Shown: positions 1 through 8,430 of the stretch, piece after piece
Position numbering within the stretch: position 1 is the first letter of the stretch
How the letters are laid out: each line of letters starts with the position of its first letter
Program-made: the position numbers and the translations under genes
DNA from: Spirogloea muscicola
Lineage: Eukaryota > Streptophyta > Zygnematophyceae > Spirogloeales > Spirogloeaceae
Direction: 5' to 3'
DNA length: 13,188 nucleotides
Assembly (NCBI GenBank): GCA_009602725.1
Contig: WELB01000071.1
Span: forward strand, 415,760 to 428,947
Notes under the pieces: model-generated
Databases searched by the model: none
What the model saw: only the letters and a program-made list of their open reading frames with translations
Told to the model about the DNA's origin: nothing

Positions 1-925
1 GGGCCGCCGCGCCCTCCATGACCCCCGTGTCGAATGTGGTGTAGGCCGCCAGCACCGCGGGGCAGGGAGGGGTCGTCCGCGCCAAGTAGTGAGGACGCTG
101 CACAATGCATCGATTGAGCATGGCAAGCGCCAGCTGCATGTCCTGCAGCTCGGGGAGGCGGGCCACTGGCTGGAGGTGCTCCTGAAGGCGGACGCGCAGT
201 TGCCCGTCGACGAACGCTGGCGTGCCGAACGGGACCCCAAGGATGGTGAGGCCGCTTGGGGGAGTTTGGCACCCAGGCGGCAGGGGCAAGGCGGCAGGGA
301 GGACACGCGGCGACCACGCGGTACACTTCTCCGGGCGGATGGTCATGCCAAGGGCGGCCAGCTGCTGCTGGAAGGTGACGGTGGCTGCCGAGACCTCCCC
401 CGGGCTGCCGACGAGCGTGGTGTCGTCGGCGTAGGACGGCAGAAGGACGCCGGGGTGCGCCGCCGCGGTGGCCCTGAGAGCGCGGCTGTGAGCCAGCGCG
501 AAGAAGAACCCTGCTAGAGGATCCCCCTGGCGTGTGCCCGTCCTCGACTGCAGCGTCTCCATCTCGCCACTCCCTGTCCGCCATAGAAGGTCGCTGGGCT
601 GGCCGTAGCCCAGGCGGAAGAAGGGGATGAGGGACGGGAAGGCCGCTCGCAGCTCCTCGGCGATGGCGCTGCGCTCGACGCTGTTGAACGCATTTTGCAC
701 ATCTACCGGCAGGACCATCCAGTCAGGGTGGAGATCCAGGGCCGCGCGGACACCGTGGACGACAGCCTCCCCGCCGCTTCGTAGCCCTGCGCCGAATTGA
801 TTTGGGGCAAGGTGGGCCTGCGCCTGCCCGAGATGTTGCTGCCACAGCGTGCGGGCCACCAGCCGGTACAGAACCTCGCCGATAGCGATGGGGCGGACTC
901 CGCCGTTGGCAGCGAAGGGGAGAGC
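1..925 (-). CDS. LINE (non-LTR retrotransposon) reverse transcriptase, partial
   Basis: One uninterrupted minus-strand frame (codon tops at 925, 922 ... 4) encodes the core of a non-LTR reverse transcriptase. In order on the minus strand it shows NGGVRPIAI (about 907-881), QFGAG, motif A DVQNAFN with the catalytic Asp codon at 703-701, motif B GTRQGDPL (about 538-515), motif C YADDT at 433-419, and an LGVPFG block. The frame has no stop in about 308 codons, so the copy looks young. The C-terminal part lies beyond the left edge. The part N-terminal to the RT domain is absent: similarity fades near 925 and the frame beyond is not convincing, which fits 5' truncation. It is about half identical by eye to the RT at the right end, so they are two subfamilies of one family. 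No start codon belongs to it here. Confidence 0.9.
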
Positions 926-1175
926 GTGCGTTGAGTGGGTGCCCAGTGCGCCCCACCACCATGAAAGAAGCAACGGAAGGAGCTTTTCCAGAGGAATTGT
1001 GTGTGTATTAAGTGATGGAGGGCCTGAGCGGCCAAGTGCAGAAGGCAAGCACATAGACAGTTGTACATCAATGTGCATCCAGAGGAAAAAGGAAGGGAGC
1101 GAGGGCCGGGGGAAAGCGAGCCCGACAGGACCAGAGCTTCGTAAACCCTGGGCCTTCAGACCCTGGGGCCCCGCC
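926..1175. other. 5' flank of the PIG-X-like gene
   Basis: This 250-bp interval lies between the truncated 5' side of the minus-strand LINE and the ATG at 1176, so it must hold the promoter and leader of the plus-strand gene. I see no good TATA box. Around 1090-1130 there is a purine-rich stretch that weakly resembles the 3'-tail sequence of the LINE family (compare 11415-11450). That similarity is too weak to call an element. Confidence 0.4.
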
Positions 1176-2545
1176 ATGGCTGCCGCCGTCGGCCTCCTCC
1201 TCCTCCTCCTGCTCCGCCCCGCCGCCTTGCTGCTGCTGCCGCAGGCCACCGCGCGCGGCACCTCCTCGCAGCAGCTGCCATCGCCCTCCTCCGCGCCCCA
1301 GGCCGACGCCGCCCCTGCCCGCCTCTGGCGCCTGAACGCGACCAGCGGCTGCCCTGTGGTGGCGGCGCCCCGTCGCCAAGGCCTGGGCGACGCTTCGGCG
1401 CCGTGGAGGGTGGCCGCGTGCAGCCGCTGGCTGGAGGGCCGAGGCGCGCACCGCGCGCTGCGAACGCAGGTGCAGCTGGAGCTGAAGCCCGAAAGACCGC
1501 CTGCCGAAGGAGGAATGACGGGCCCGGGGCCGCCGCCCACGGCCTCGTGCACGCCGGCGCTCGCGCTCGTCGAGCGCCTGCCGAGCGGTGTCTTCGTCGA
1601 CCCCTTTGAACTGCAGCGCCTTCACCGAGCCAAGCGTGAGGCCACTGAGCTGCCCAAAGTGTCTCGCAGAAGTCCCGCTGCTGAGCGCTTCCATGGCTCT
1701 GTTTTTCATATTGCTTGTTGCCATACGTCCAATCGAAGACTGGAGGCTTCTGGTCAGGACAGGCTAGACGTGCTTCCAACTTGGGTTTCACGCGGAGAGC
1801 CTGGTCAGTATTGGGCCCGAGACGAGCTTTTAGAGCCTCGCAGGCTGACGGCTGCCAGCAGAGTGCTCGCAGGCGATGGTCTGTGGCACCGTTGATCTCG
1901 AGCGGCCATCGCCCTTGTGCGAGCCTTCTGGCGCCATGGTCTTCGCAGACGAAGCCACGACAGCGGACGAGCCCGGCAAGCCTCACGAGCTTTTAAGACA
2001 TTTCTCGGCCAGGCTTCCTGTGCACGCGCGCTATCCAGTGAGACGACTGGGCCATAAGCACGTTCAAAGATAGGGCTGCTTGCACGACGCCTGCATACTG
2101 GTCCCATCAATCTCGGTCTTTCCAGAAGTAGCCCCGTTCTACCGCAGTGCACGCTGCAGAAGCCAACAGTCTTCATTCAGCTGCTGAAGTGCAAGTGCTA
2201 ACAAATTTGACAGGTGACTGACTCCTGCTGCAGGAGGTAGACATGGGTCCCTGCCGCAAGCATGCTACAGTCCTTCTGTTACCGCCCCTCCTGCTCATCA
2301 CATGCTATGACACGAGTCTCAACAAGAGCGAGCAAGAGGCATCAATTGCAGAAGCTATCTGGACAGAGCTGGATATGGACCTTCTCTCTGAAGCAAAGGA
2401 TGAGCAAGTCGTTCCACTTGAGTGGCTTGTGCCTGTCGGCTGCTCCGAGCATGCCTGGCTTGTCACGTGGGTGACTGGGATAACGGCAGTAGGGGGAGCT
2501 GCATGTTTGATACACGTCATACTGTTCAAGGGCGTGCTCTCCTAG
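1176..2545 (+). CDS. PIGX: PIG-X-like subunit of GPI mannosyltransferase I
   Basis: Modelled exons are 1176-1635, 1949-2037 and 2234-2545, with introns 1636-1948 (phase 1) and 2038-2233 (phase 0), both GT-AG. The product is 286 aa. Residues 1-27 form a Leu-rich signal peptide. SGVFVDPFEL at 137-146 matches the family's AGLYVDPYEL block, LPVHARYP at 176-183 matches LPVHCRY, and VPVG at 249-252 precedes a C-terminal membrane helix at about 259-281 with a short tail. This is the order in animal PIG-X. PIG-X is an ER type I membrane protein that stabilises PIG-M, the enzyme that adds the first mannose to the GPI precursor. The start is the first ATG of the frame before the signal peptide, in a strong context (GCCATGG). 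Exon 1 is far richer in GC than exon 3. The longer continuous frame 849-1895 runs through intron 1 and is not the gene. Confidence 0.82.
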
Positions 2546-2659
2546 GCATTGTGACATGGCTAAACATGCCTCACATCCATAGCATACAGCATTTATTATG
2601 TTCCACACTGTCGAGGAGCGCAAGCTCGGTAGTTGTTATATTGAGCACAATGGTGTGTT

Positions 2660-2664
2660 TGTAA
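2660..2664 (+). promoter_or_regulatory. Candidate polyadenylation signal TGTAA
   Basis: TGTAA, the signal common in chlorophyte algae, lies about 115 nt after the stop of the PIG-X-like gene. No AATAAA is seen on plus nearby. The motif is short, so this is weak support. Confidence 0.3.
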
Positions 2665-2855
2665 AAGTAACCAATCCTTAATGCTGCTCTGTTTCAGCTC
2701 TTCAAGACACTATTGACTCCATGAGAATGTCTCGCTTGCAGGCTGGATAGAGCCTCCAATGCAGGTGTGTACTGGAGGACCTGTCAGTGAAGAGTCGGTC
2801 AGTACAACTGGCAATGTCCAATTGAAAGTAGCAGTGACTGTCTCATCGGTGTGAG

Positions 2856-2889
2856 GCAGGTACAGGCCTTTTTACCCTACTGTACCTGC
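2856..2889. repeat. Perfect 10-bp hairpin
   Basis: GCAGGTACAG at 2856-2865 is the exact reverse complement of 2880-2889, with a 14-nt T-rich loop. It lies in the 3' spacer between two convergent genes. Confidence 0.7.
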
Positions 2890-3061
2890 TCCCGAGCTAA
2901 GCTGCCAGAGTGCCGTCCTCGTACTCCTGGCAGCCATCATCCACGCCCATAAGTAGTCCCCATCTCAGCAACTCAGGAAAAACTTTCAACCTGTCAGCAA
3001 CAGGTGGAGTATGCAGTGACGCAAGTTGTTGCATCAAGGCTAAAAACAAACTTTATGCAAG

Positions 3062-3094
3062 GCAGAAAACAGGGTTGCAATCTGTGTTTTCTGC
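3062..3094. repeat. Perfect 10-bp hairpin
   Basis: GCAGAAAACA at 3062-3071 is the exact reverse complement of 3085-3094, with a 13-nt loop. It is the second hairpin of this size in the same convergent spacer. Confidence 0.7.
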
Positions 3095-3210
3095 ATTGGT
3101 ACTATACAAACAAGAATACTGGGGGCCACCAGCAACCTCAGTGTGGCTTCGAGTTTAGGACAAAAGCTGGCACCCAAAGAAGCACCGAGATGTGGCAGTA
3201 AGGTGGCGTC

Positions 3211-4386
3211 TCAATATTTAAGGAACTCATACTGCTGCATGGTGGGACATGTGGGGCTCACTTCTACAAGGTCGTCTTCCTGCCTCACAACTACCTGACA
3301 ACAGTATTGAGAGCCAAGCATGGAGGAGCTCTTTTACCTTGCACTTCGTATGCGAGTAGTACTTGGACTTCGCACTTCCTTGGTCCCCCAACTGGCAAGG
3401 TACAACTGCCACTTGGAAAGAGAAGGCTCTGCTGCAACATGTTCCAAGATAGCCAAGTCGTCATCCACGTAGTGAAGTGTGTTGCTTGGGTCCTGACCAA
3501 CGGGTCGAGAGCTGATCTGACGTTGTCAAGGTCTAATCATATACTCCGGAAGGTGAAGAACGTGTAATGGCAGGACTGCTGGGTGATGGCCTGAAGAGCC
3601 ATGAAGCTCCTTATCTTGATCTCTCATGATACTGATCGGTCAGAAGAACAAGCTGAGAAGGCCTCAAGTGGATAGGATACTGCTCTCAAAGAGGCTGCCT
3701 TGGCAGTAGCTGTATCTGAACTCTGGATGCGAGGAGAGTCGGCAGGAATGTCAAGCCCGGCCTGCTCTCTGAGCAATTGGCTCGCTTCTGAAGGCGGCTT
3801 GTTAGAGACAATGTAGAACGGCATGGTTGTGCTCGTAAGTGCATCCTTCACGCTGTCATACATGTGGCCACTCTTGTCACACAGCACACCCTCCAAGTCC
3901 AGCACAAAAACGTCGACACCTGCCCATGTCAAACCAAGCCTGCACGCCGCAATGCACTGGGTCTCAGCATTCTCTTCAAAGAAGGCGAGGGGATTTACAC
4001 CTTGACTTACGACAAGAGGAGTCTGAACATCAAGAGCTGATCTCAGTGGTCATGCAACACACGAGCCCGAAGAAGCACATCGTCATGGGCCAGTCGAGGT
4101 GCGTCACCAGCAGCCTAGACTTGCAGGCTACGGCTTGCCTGGTGGAACGAGCGTCGTGGAGGTCCCTGCGCTGCTTCCGAGCGAGGGCGCTTCCACGGGA
4201 GCTGTGACGCAGGGTGGCGGACTCAAGCCGGCGGGGATGGTAAGCGGACGAGGAAGGCCGACGCCGCCACTGTGAAGAGGCGCCGCCGGCTGAGTGGGCC
4301 GCGCACGTCGGTGGGCAACGAGGAGCATCGGCTCTGGAGGACAAGGCGCCCGGGGCCAGAGCTAGCGCCGCCACGGCGGCGCTCAT
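3211..4386 (-). CDS. HAD-like hydrolase, predicted chloroplast protein
   Basis: Modelled minus-strand exons are 4386-4108, 4022-3681, 3516-3338 and 3283-3211 (290 aa), with introns 4107-4023, 3680-3517 and 3337-3284. Residues 1-92 are rich in Ala, Ser and Arg, lack a hydrophobic core and end near VACKS, like a chloroplast transit peptide. HAD motif I is DLEGVLCD (135-142), motif II FYIVSN (162-167), then ADSPRI and LHYVDDD (221-227), followed by a WxLYLxxWG block. These match in order a plant HAD family I remember (LDFDGVLCDS, YIV-T/S, LHFVEDR, WNLYLGDWG). Two features are odd. The second Asp of motif I is Glu. The ~100-residue cap that those plant proteins carry between motif I and the FYPGV-like block is absent, although that stretch lies within one exon. 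The last intron (54 bp) and final exon are the least certain. The substrate is unknown. Confidence 0.72.
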
Positions 4387-4448
4387 TCTGCCGGCACCTC
4401 GCCCCGGGCGGCCAGCGTGGCTTTCGGTGTCGAAGGCGGGCGGTGCGC

Positions 4449-4455
4449 ATATATT
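4449..4455 (-). promoter_or_regulatory. TATA-like box of the HAD-like gene
   Basis: The minus strand reads AATATAT at 4455-4449, 63 nt upstream of the ATG at 4386, a workable distance for a core promoter with a short leader. It lies inside the terminal sequence of the LINE tail that continues to the right. Confidence 0.5.
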
Positions 4456-4641
4456 GAAAGGGAGGCCAAAGCAAGCTAGTACACTGTCCGTAAGACGAAC
4501 AAAGAACAATCTCAAGAGGGGCTGGGGTAACAAAACGCAAAACTCAGTGGTGGAGAGAGGGAAGTGGCTGCTGATGTGAAGGGACGGCGGCTGTGAGTAT
4601 CACAACCTTATCTCCCTGGTGAAAGCGAGAGAACAGGCGCG

Positions 4642-4671
4642 CGGTGCGCATGTGTCAAAGGGATGCCAAGC
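4642..4671 (-). repeat. Second copy of the LINE terminal motif
   Basis: CGGTGCGCATGTGTCAAAGG followed by GATGCCAAGC repeats, with a few changes, the terminal sequence at 4441-4476. The spacing is 201 bp. It implies a duplicated or nested LINE 3' end. Confidence 0.65.
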
Positions 4672-5300
4672 TGAAACGATGCATTTACTATTCATGCAAA
4701 TGGCAAAGGGGAATTTAATCAATGGGGCTACTCACAGCGACGCGCCAGTCTAGAAGGGGCTAAGAAAGAAGAAAGGGCTCGCCCATTGAGGATAGGGGTT
4801 GGAAAAGCCAGCCCAGAAAAGAAAGAACAAGGTACGAGAAGGGGGGCCAGGTGAAGCGCTAAGAAAAACAAGCAGACAAAGAAACAAAGCAGCTACGAAT
4901 CACTTAGTAACCCCTGCTAAGCAGCCGCAGATCAGAGATGCTAGGCTCCTGGAAGTGGGTCCCCTGGCCAGAGCCAGAGGCAGCAGCGAGGGCTCTGCCG
5001 CCACGAAGGTGCAGCGGACAGGCCATAGACCGCTGCAGCGAGACGGCCAGGCGCATACGGTACACTTGCGCCAGGGACCCGGCTGCCGGAAAGTCGACCG
5101 GCACCCCATGGAAGCGACGGGCGAATGGTGTGGCGGACGAGCAGGTTGAGGAGTTCTAGCCACCGAGCACCCAACGCCCCATGGTTGTCGATAGCCAGCG
5201 GGAAGAACACGTCTTCCGGCGGATGGTCAGCATACTTCAGCTCTTTTGCCCGAGCGGCGCAGGCGACCGCATACCCAGCCTAAGAAACGAAGCTCGCACA

Positions 5301-5590
5301 AGAGGCCGTAGCTGCTAGTAAGGTCAAGGCTCTGGGGTGCCTGTTGCGTCAAATTTGGGAAATCAGCCGAGCCCATCATCTGGAAACTCAGCGGCTCGTA
5401 TCCTCATCCTTGTTCGTCTTCTGCCCAACTCCGCTCTTAGAGCTGCTCTCTTGCCATGACGGAGCACAAGAGAGCATGAGCGGTGATTCCCCTGCCGTCT
5501 CTCACTCCTCAAAGCAATCCCGGTGGTAAAGTGGCCTGGCGAGAGGGTCGGGTAAGTTCCATCTTCATGCACTATCATTGTTGGCCCTTT
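5301..5590. other. Intergenic, no gene seen
   Basis: This interval lies between the 5'-truncated end of the LINE remnant and the 3' end of the unidentified minus-strand segment. Short frames on both strands (5344-5529 plus, 5363-5578 minus) show no recognisable motif. Confidence 0.4.
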
Positions 5591-5595
5591 TTATT
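5590..5595 (-). promoter_or_regulatory. AATAAA overlapping a stop codon
   Basis: The minus strand reads CAATAAAAAG here. The AATAAA overlaps the TAA stop of the unidentified segment, as expected for a gene with a very short 3' UTR. Confidence 0.45.
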
Positions 5596-6290
5596 GTGAT
5601 GGCACATCCTGCACGTCTCCAAGATTTGACCCACTTACTAGCTTGTTGGAGTACATGGCCAACGTTGTCATCAGGTGGCCCTTGCAGAACTCTGCGTCAA
5701 ATACAGGACTAATAGTACTGCTGTCAAACATGGACTTAATACTCCAGACAGAAGCTGAAATATTCATCTCATGTGAAACATGAAGATAGATTGCGGTCAC
5801 TGCTTGTATCCTGGCATCTTCCATACGTGGCAAGAACGAACGGATTTTGTAAGCTACAAGAAGGTCGCTGGTGAAGTCAACATGCGCATCTGAGAATACA
5901 AAAATCTTAGGAAGTGTGCTTTACTACAATGCCAAATCAACAAGCCTAGGCAATACAGCAGCCAAGACCTCAAGATGTGACAATGAGCCCAAGGCTGCAG
6001 GCACTGCAGCACGAGCCTTTGTGTAATCAGGGGCAAAAATGTCATGGTCGAGCTGCTCCATGCACAAATGGCCAAGAAAGAGTCCTTAATTGCTCGGCAA
6101 AGATGCTGAAGCGAAAATCCAGTGCTGCCCAAGTGCAATAGCAGCACTATTGAGGTATCTGTACATGGGTAGTGCAATGTACACAGCAGCCAAGAATGCT
6201 TGGTAAACTGATGATAGGACCCTGGTCCAAAGGCCTCTGCTTAGCTATCCACTCACTCATTCTACAAGCTCTTGCCAGCTCCCTAAAGTG
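5591..6290 (-). CDS. Unidentified coding-like segment (multi-exon or decaying gene)
   Basis: One minus-strand frame (codon tops congruent with 5833) looks protein-coding over most of this span. It includes NSAAIALGQHWIF, EQLDHDIFAPDYTKARAAVP, SHLEVLAAVLPRLVDLAL, FSDAHVDFTSDLLVAYKI and EDARIQAVTAIYLHVSHEMN. It is broken by TAA at 6088-6086 and by adjacent TAG and TAA at 5926-5921, without net frameshift. Either these stops lie in short introns, or the gene is decaying. A strong acceptor (T-rich tract, then TTCTCAG ending at 5890) would open a last exon 5889-5591 with 98 complete codons before the stop. The TAA stop at 5593-5591 overlaps an AATAAA at 5595-5590, which supports a real 3' end. The sequence suggests an all-helical protein. 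I do not recognise the family. It lies downstream of H4 on the same strand. Confidence 0.42.
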
Positions 6291-6445
6291 CGGACGTTGT
6301 CTGAGCAACTACCAGAACAGCTCATTGGCAGTTACTCAGCAGAGGGGACAAGATACTGTCTTAAACTAGTGAAGGAGAGGTGATGTCCAGTCCAGTGACA
6401 CAGCTTTTCTGATGTGAAGCAGTCAAGACAGCGCGGGCATGTCCT

Positions 6446-6907
<462 letters not shown>

Positions 6908-6910
6908 CTA

Positions 6911-6916
6911 CTTATA
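6911..6916 (-). promoter_or_regulatory. TATA box of histone H4
   Basis: The minus strand reads CCTTATAAGTAG. TATAAG lies 155 nt from the H4 ATG. Confidence 0.75.
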
Positions 6917-7187
6917 AGGAGGCGAGCCGTCGGGGAGACGGCGAAGGAGGGTGGCTCCGGCCCCCGTCAAGGATCGGACGGCGCGCGCTGGCTCCCCCCC
7001 AGCTGCCTGGATCTCACGGCCCTCCTTGGGAGCAGCAGCGTGGCCGGGCCTTCGAAACAGCGCCGCTCGATCAGGCCCGGGCCCGCCGCACGCCGTCGAT
7101 CCCTGCCGCCGGAGGTCCGCGATCCTGGGCCGGGTGGCTGTACGCGCTCTCATTGGTCCGCCGCGGGCCCTACCAGGTCCGCCAATT

Positions 7188-7193
7188 TATAAA
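7188..7193 (+). promoter_or_regulatory. TATA box of histone H2B
   Basis: TTTATAAACG, directly after a CCAAT pentamer (7182-7186), lies about 152 nt upstream of the H2B ATG. Confidence 0.8.
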
Positions 7194-7344
7194 CGCCTCC
7201 CCCGGAGCACTTACGACCCCCAGACGTAGAGCGGAGCCTGCCCCTTAGCCGCCCTCGTCTCCCTGCCCACTCTCGCCGCGCCCTTTTCCCGCGCCGCGCT
7301 GCTCCTCGCAGCTGTCGGACGCTGCTGCCGTCGCAGCCGCCGGC

Positions 7345-8056
7345 ATGGCGCCCAAGGCTGCCGCGGAGCCCGCGGAGCAGAAGGCTGCCAAGAAGGCTGC
7401 CGAGAAGAAGCCTGCTGTCGCTAAGAAGGCCGAGAAGAAGCCCGCCAAGGAGGGCTCCAAGAAGAAGGCCTCCAAGAAGGCCATCGAGACGTACAAAATC
7501 TACATCTACAAGGTATGCTTTGACCTGCACTCGCCCCCTTTGGCTTTTGGCTCCTTGGCTCACAGCTACCTGAGATCTGTGCCTCACTCGGTCTGGGCTG
7601 TTGTAGAGCTATTTGGGTATGTCCTTGTGTCTGTCCTTGTCTATTCTTTGACACGCGTGATCTCATGAATTCGATGGCTGCTGGTGCAGGTGCTGAAGCA
7701 GGTGCATCCTGACACTGGTATTTCTAGCAAGGCCATGTCCATCATGAACTCGTTCATCAATGACATTTTCGAGGTAAGTTTTGAGGTTGAGGGTGCAGCC
7801 CAATTTTGTCTGTGTGCGTACGCCTCAGCTACTGCTGCTTCCAGCTCCAAAGTGTTGGTCAAAGTCTGATAGGGTTCTGCACTGTTGTTTGCAGAAGCTG
7901 GCATCTGAGTCAGCTAAGCTTGCCCGGTACAACAAGAAGCCCACCATCACTTCCAGGGAGATTCAGACTGCCGTGCGACTTATCTTACCGGGCGAGCTCG
8001 CCAAGCATGCTGTGTCAGAAGGGACCAAGGCTGTCACCAAGTTCACCAGCACCTAG
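7345..8056 (+). CDS. Histone H2B (three exons)
   Basis: Exons are 7345-7512, 7690-7773 and 7895-8056; introns are 7513-7689 (177 bp) and 7774-7894 (121 bp), both phase 0 and GT-AG (GTATGC...TGCAG, GTAAGT...TGCAG). The product is 137 aa. It has a Lys/Ala/Pro-rich N-terminal tail with [11 protein letters not shown]-type repeats (1-46), then the H2B fold from ETYKIYIYK, through [12 protein letters not shown] and SFINDIFE, to [15 protein letters not shown]. The C-terminus has [13 protein letters not shown], which includes the conserved ubiquitination lysine. The sequence is plant-type. H2B dimerises with H2A on the nucleosome. The stop is TAG. Introns are unusual for a replication-type histone and imply a spliced, probably polyadenylated mRNA; only a CATAAA variant (8326-8331) is seen downstream. 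Unspliced reading gives a false 107-aa frame. Confidence 0.97.
7513..7689 (+). other. H2B intron 1
   Basis: GTATGC donor, GGTGCAG acceptor, phase 0, 177 bp. It splits the protein between YIYK and VLKQ in helix alpha-1 of the fold. Confidence 0.95.
7774..7894 (+). other. H2B intron 2
   Basis: GTAAGT donor, TTTGCAG acceptor, phase 0, 121 bp. It splits the protein between NDIFE and KLAS in the central helix. Confidence 0.95.
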
Positions 8057-8163
8057 GCTAGCTCCTCCTTAGCCTGTGCCTCTCTATCAATGGTGTTTGC
8101 TTCACCACTTCCTTGGAACAGGATTTAGCTTTGTGTGTATACTAGCAGTGGAGTACAGCAGGC

Positions 8164-8205
8164 CATGCAGGGTCTCAGATTACTCATGCAGGGTCTCAGA
8201 TTACT
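8164..8205. repeat. Perfect 21-bp tandem duplication
   Basis: CATGCAGGGTCTCAGATTACT occurs at 8164-8184 and again at 8185-8205 with no mismatch. It lies about 110 bp after the H2B stop, probably in its 3' UTR. Confidence 0.9.
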
Positions 8206-8384
8206 CATCAATAGCTACAATCTTAGTAGCTGTCGCATTGACCAGGCTCGGTCAACTTGTACACAGTGATTACCAATCACCAGGCAGTTGTCTGTCTAAT
8301 CTATCAGTCAGCATCCTCATGTCTTCATAAAGAAAGAGACCATGAAGAGTTAAGGGTGCACAGGAATGTTTCAGACAAGACAAA

Positions 8385-8390
8385 TTTATT
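8385..8390 (-). promoter_or_regulatory. AATAAA polyadenylation signal
   Basis: The minus strand reads ATAATAAATTTG about 40 nt after the TAA stop of the Coa1/Tim21-like gene (8433-8431), a normal position for a poly(A) signal. Confidence 0.6.
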
Positions 8391-8430
8391 ATGTGCAAGA
8401 TGGGGCCAAGAGACAGCAATTTGTATCTAC

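Larger units (their letters stand above)
2546..3210. other. Convergent intergenic spacer
   Basis: This spacer separates the 3' ends of the PIG-X-like gene (plus) and the HAD-like gene (minus). It holds a candidate TGTAA polyadenylation signal on plus and two 10-bp hairpins, listed separately. The small open frames here (for example 2910-3158) show no family motif and no splice context. I see no further gene. Confidence 0.5.
4441..5300 (-). mobile_element. LINE 3'-end remnant (C-terminus plus 3' UTR)
   Basis: On the minus strand, from about 5290 to 5130, a frame reads through AKELKYADHPPED and FFPLAIDNHGALG, a conserved C-terminal block of LINE ORF2-type proteins. A one-base shift near 5125-5132 moves to the frame that continues FARRFHGVPVDFP and ends in SISDLRLLSRGY with a TAA stop at 4906-4904. 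From 4903 down to about 4441 lies purine-rich (on plus) 3' UTR, homologous to 11259-11785. The 17-base run 4460-4476 is identical to 11284-11300. The terminal motif occurs twice, at 4441-4476 and 4642-4671, 201 bp apart. The element lacks its 5' part (no RT domain) and is frameshifted, so it is dead. No target-site duplication could be fixed by eye. Confidence 0.82.
8057..8430. other. Convergent intergenic spacer
   Basis: This spacer lies between the stop codons of H2B (plus) and the Coa1/Tim21-like gene (minus). It holds a perfect 21-bp tandem duplication, a CATAAA variant on plus (8326-8331) and AATAAA on minus (8390-8385). I found no histone-type 3' stem-loop and no other gene. Confidence 0.6.

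Noticed and set aside
1090-1130. LINE 3'-tail remnant upstream of PIG-X
   Set aside because: It shares only a loose purine-rich pattern with 11415-11450; by eye this cannot be told from composition.
849-1895. Single 348-aa protein on plus
   Set aside because: It combines upstream flank, PIG-X exon 1 and intron 1. The family motifs continue only after splicing from 1635 to 1949.
1068-1986. Long minus-strand frames opposite PIG-X exon 1 (1068-1724, 1156-1986)
   Set aside because: They are GC-driven shadows of the plus-strand exon, with low-complexity Arg/Ala/Gly content and no family motif.
5854-6177. 107-aa minus-strand protein
   Set aside because: Its frame differs from the coding-like frame of this segment and has random-looking composition rich in Leu, Cys and His; it starts only at a TTG.
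5591-6290. Reassigned stop codons (TAA/TAG read as Gln, as in some ulvophyte algae) to explain the in-frame stops
   Set aside because: H2B and the PIG-X-like gene end with TAG and the mitochondrial gene with TAA at the expected ends of their proteins, so these codons are stops here.
6180-6445. Histone 3' stem-loop downstream of H4
   Set aside because: I looked for a GGCTCTTTTCAGAGCC-like palindrome in the 3' flanks of both H4 and H2B and saw none.
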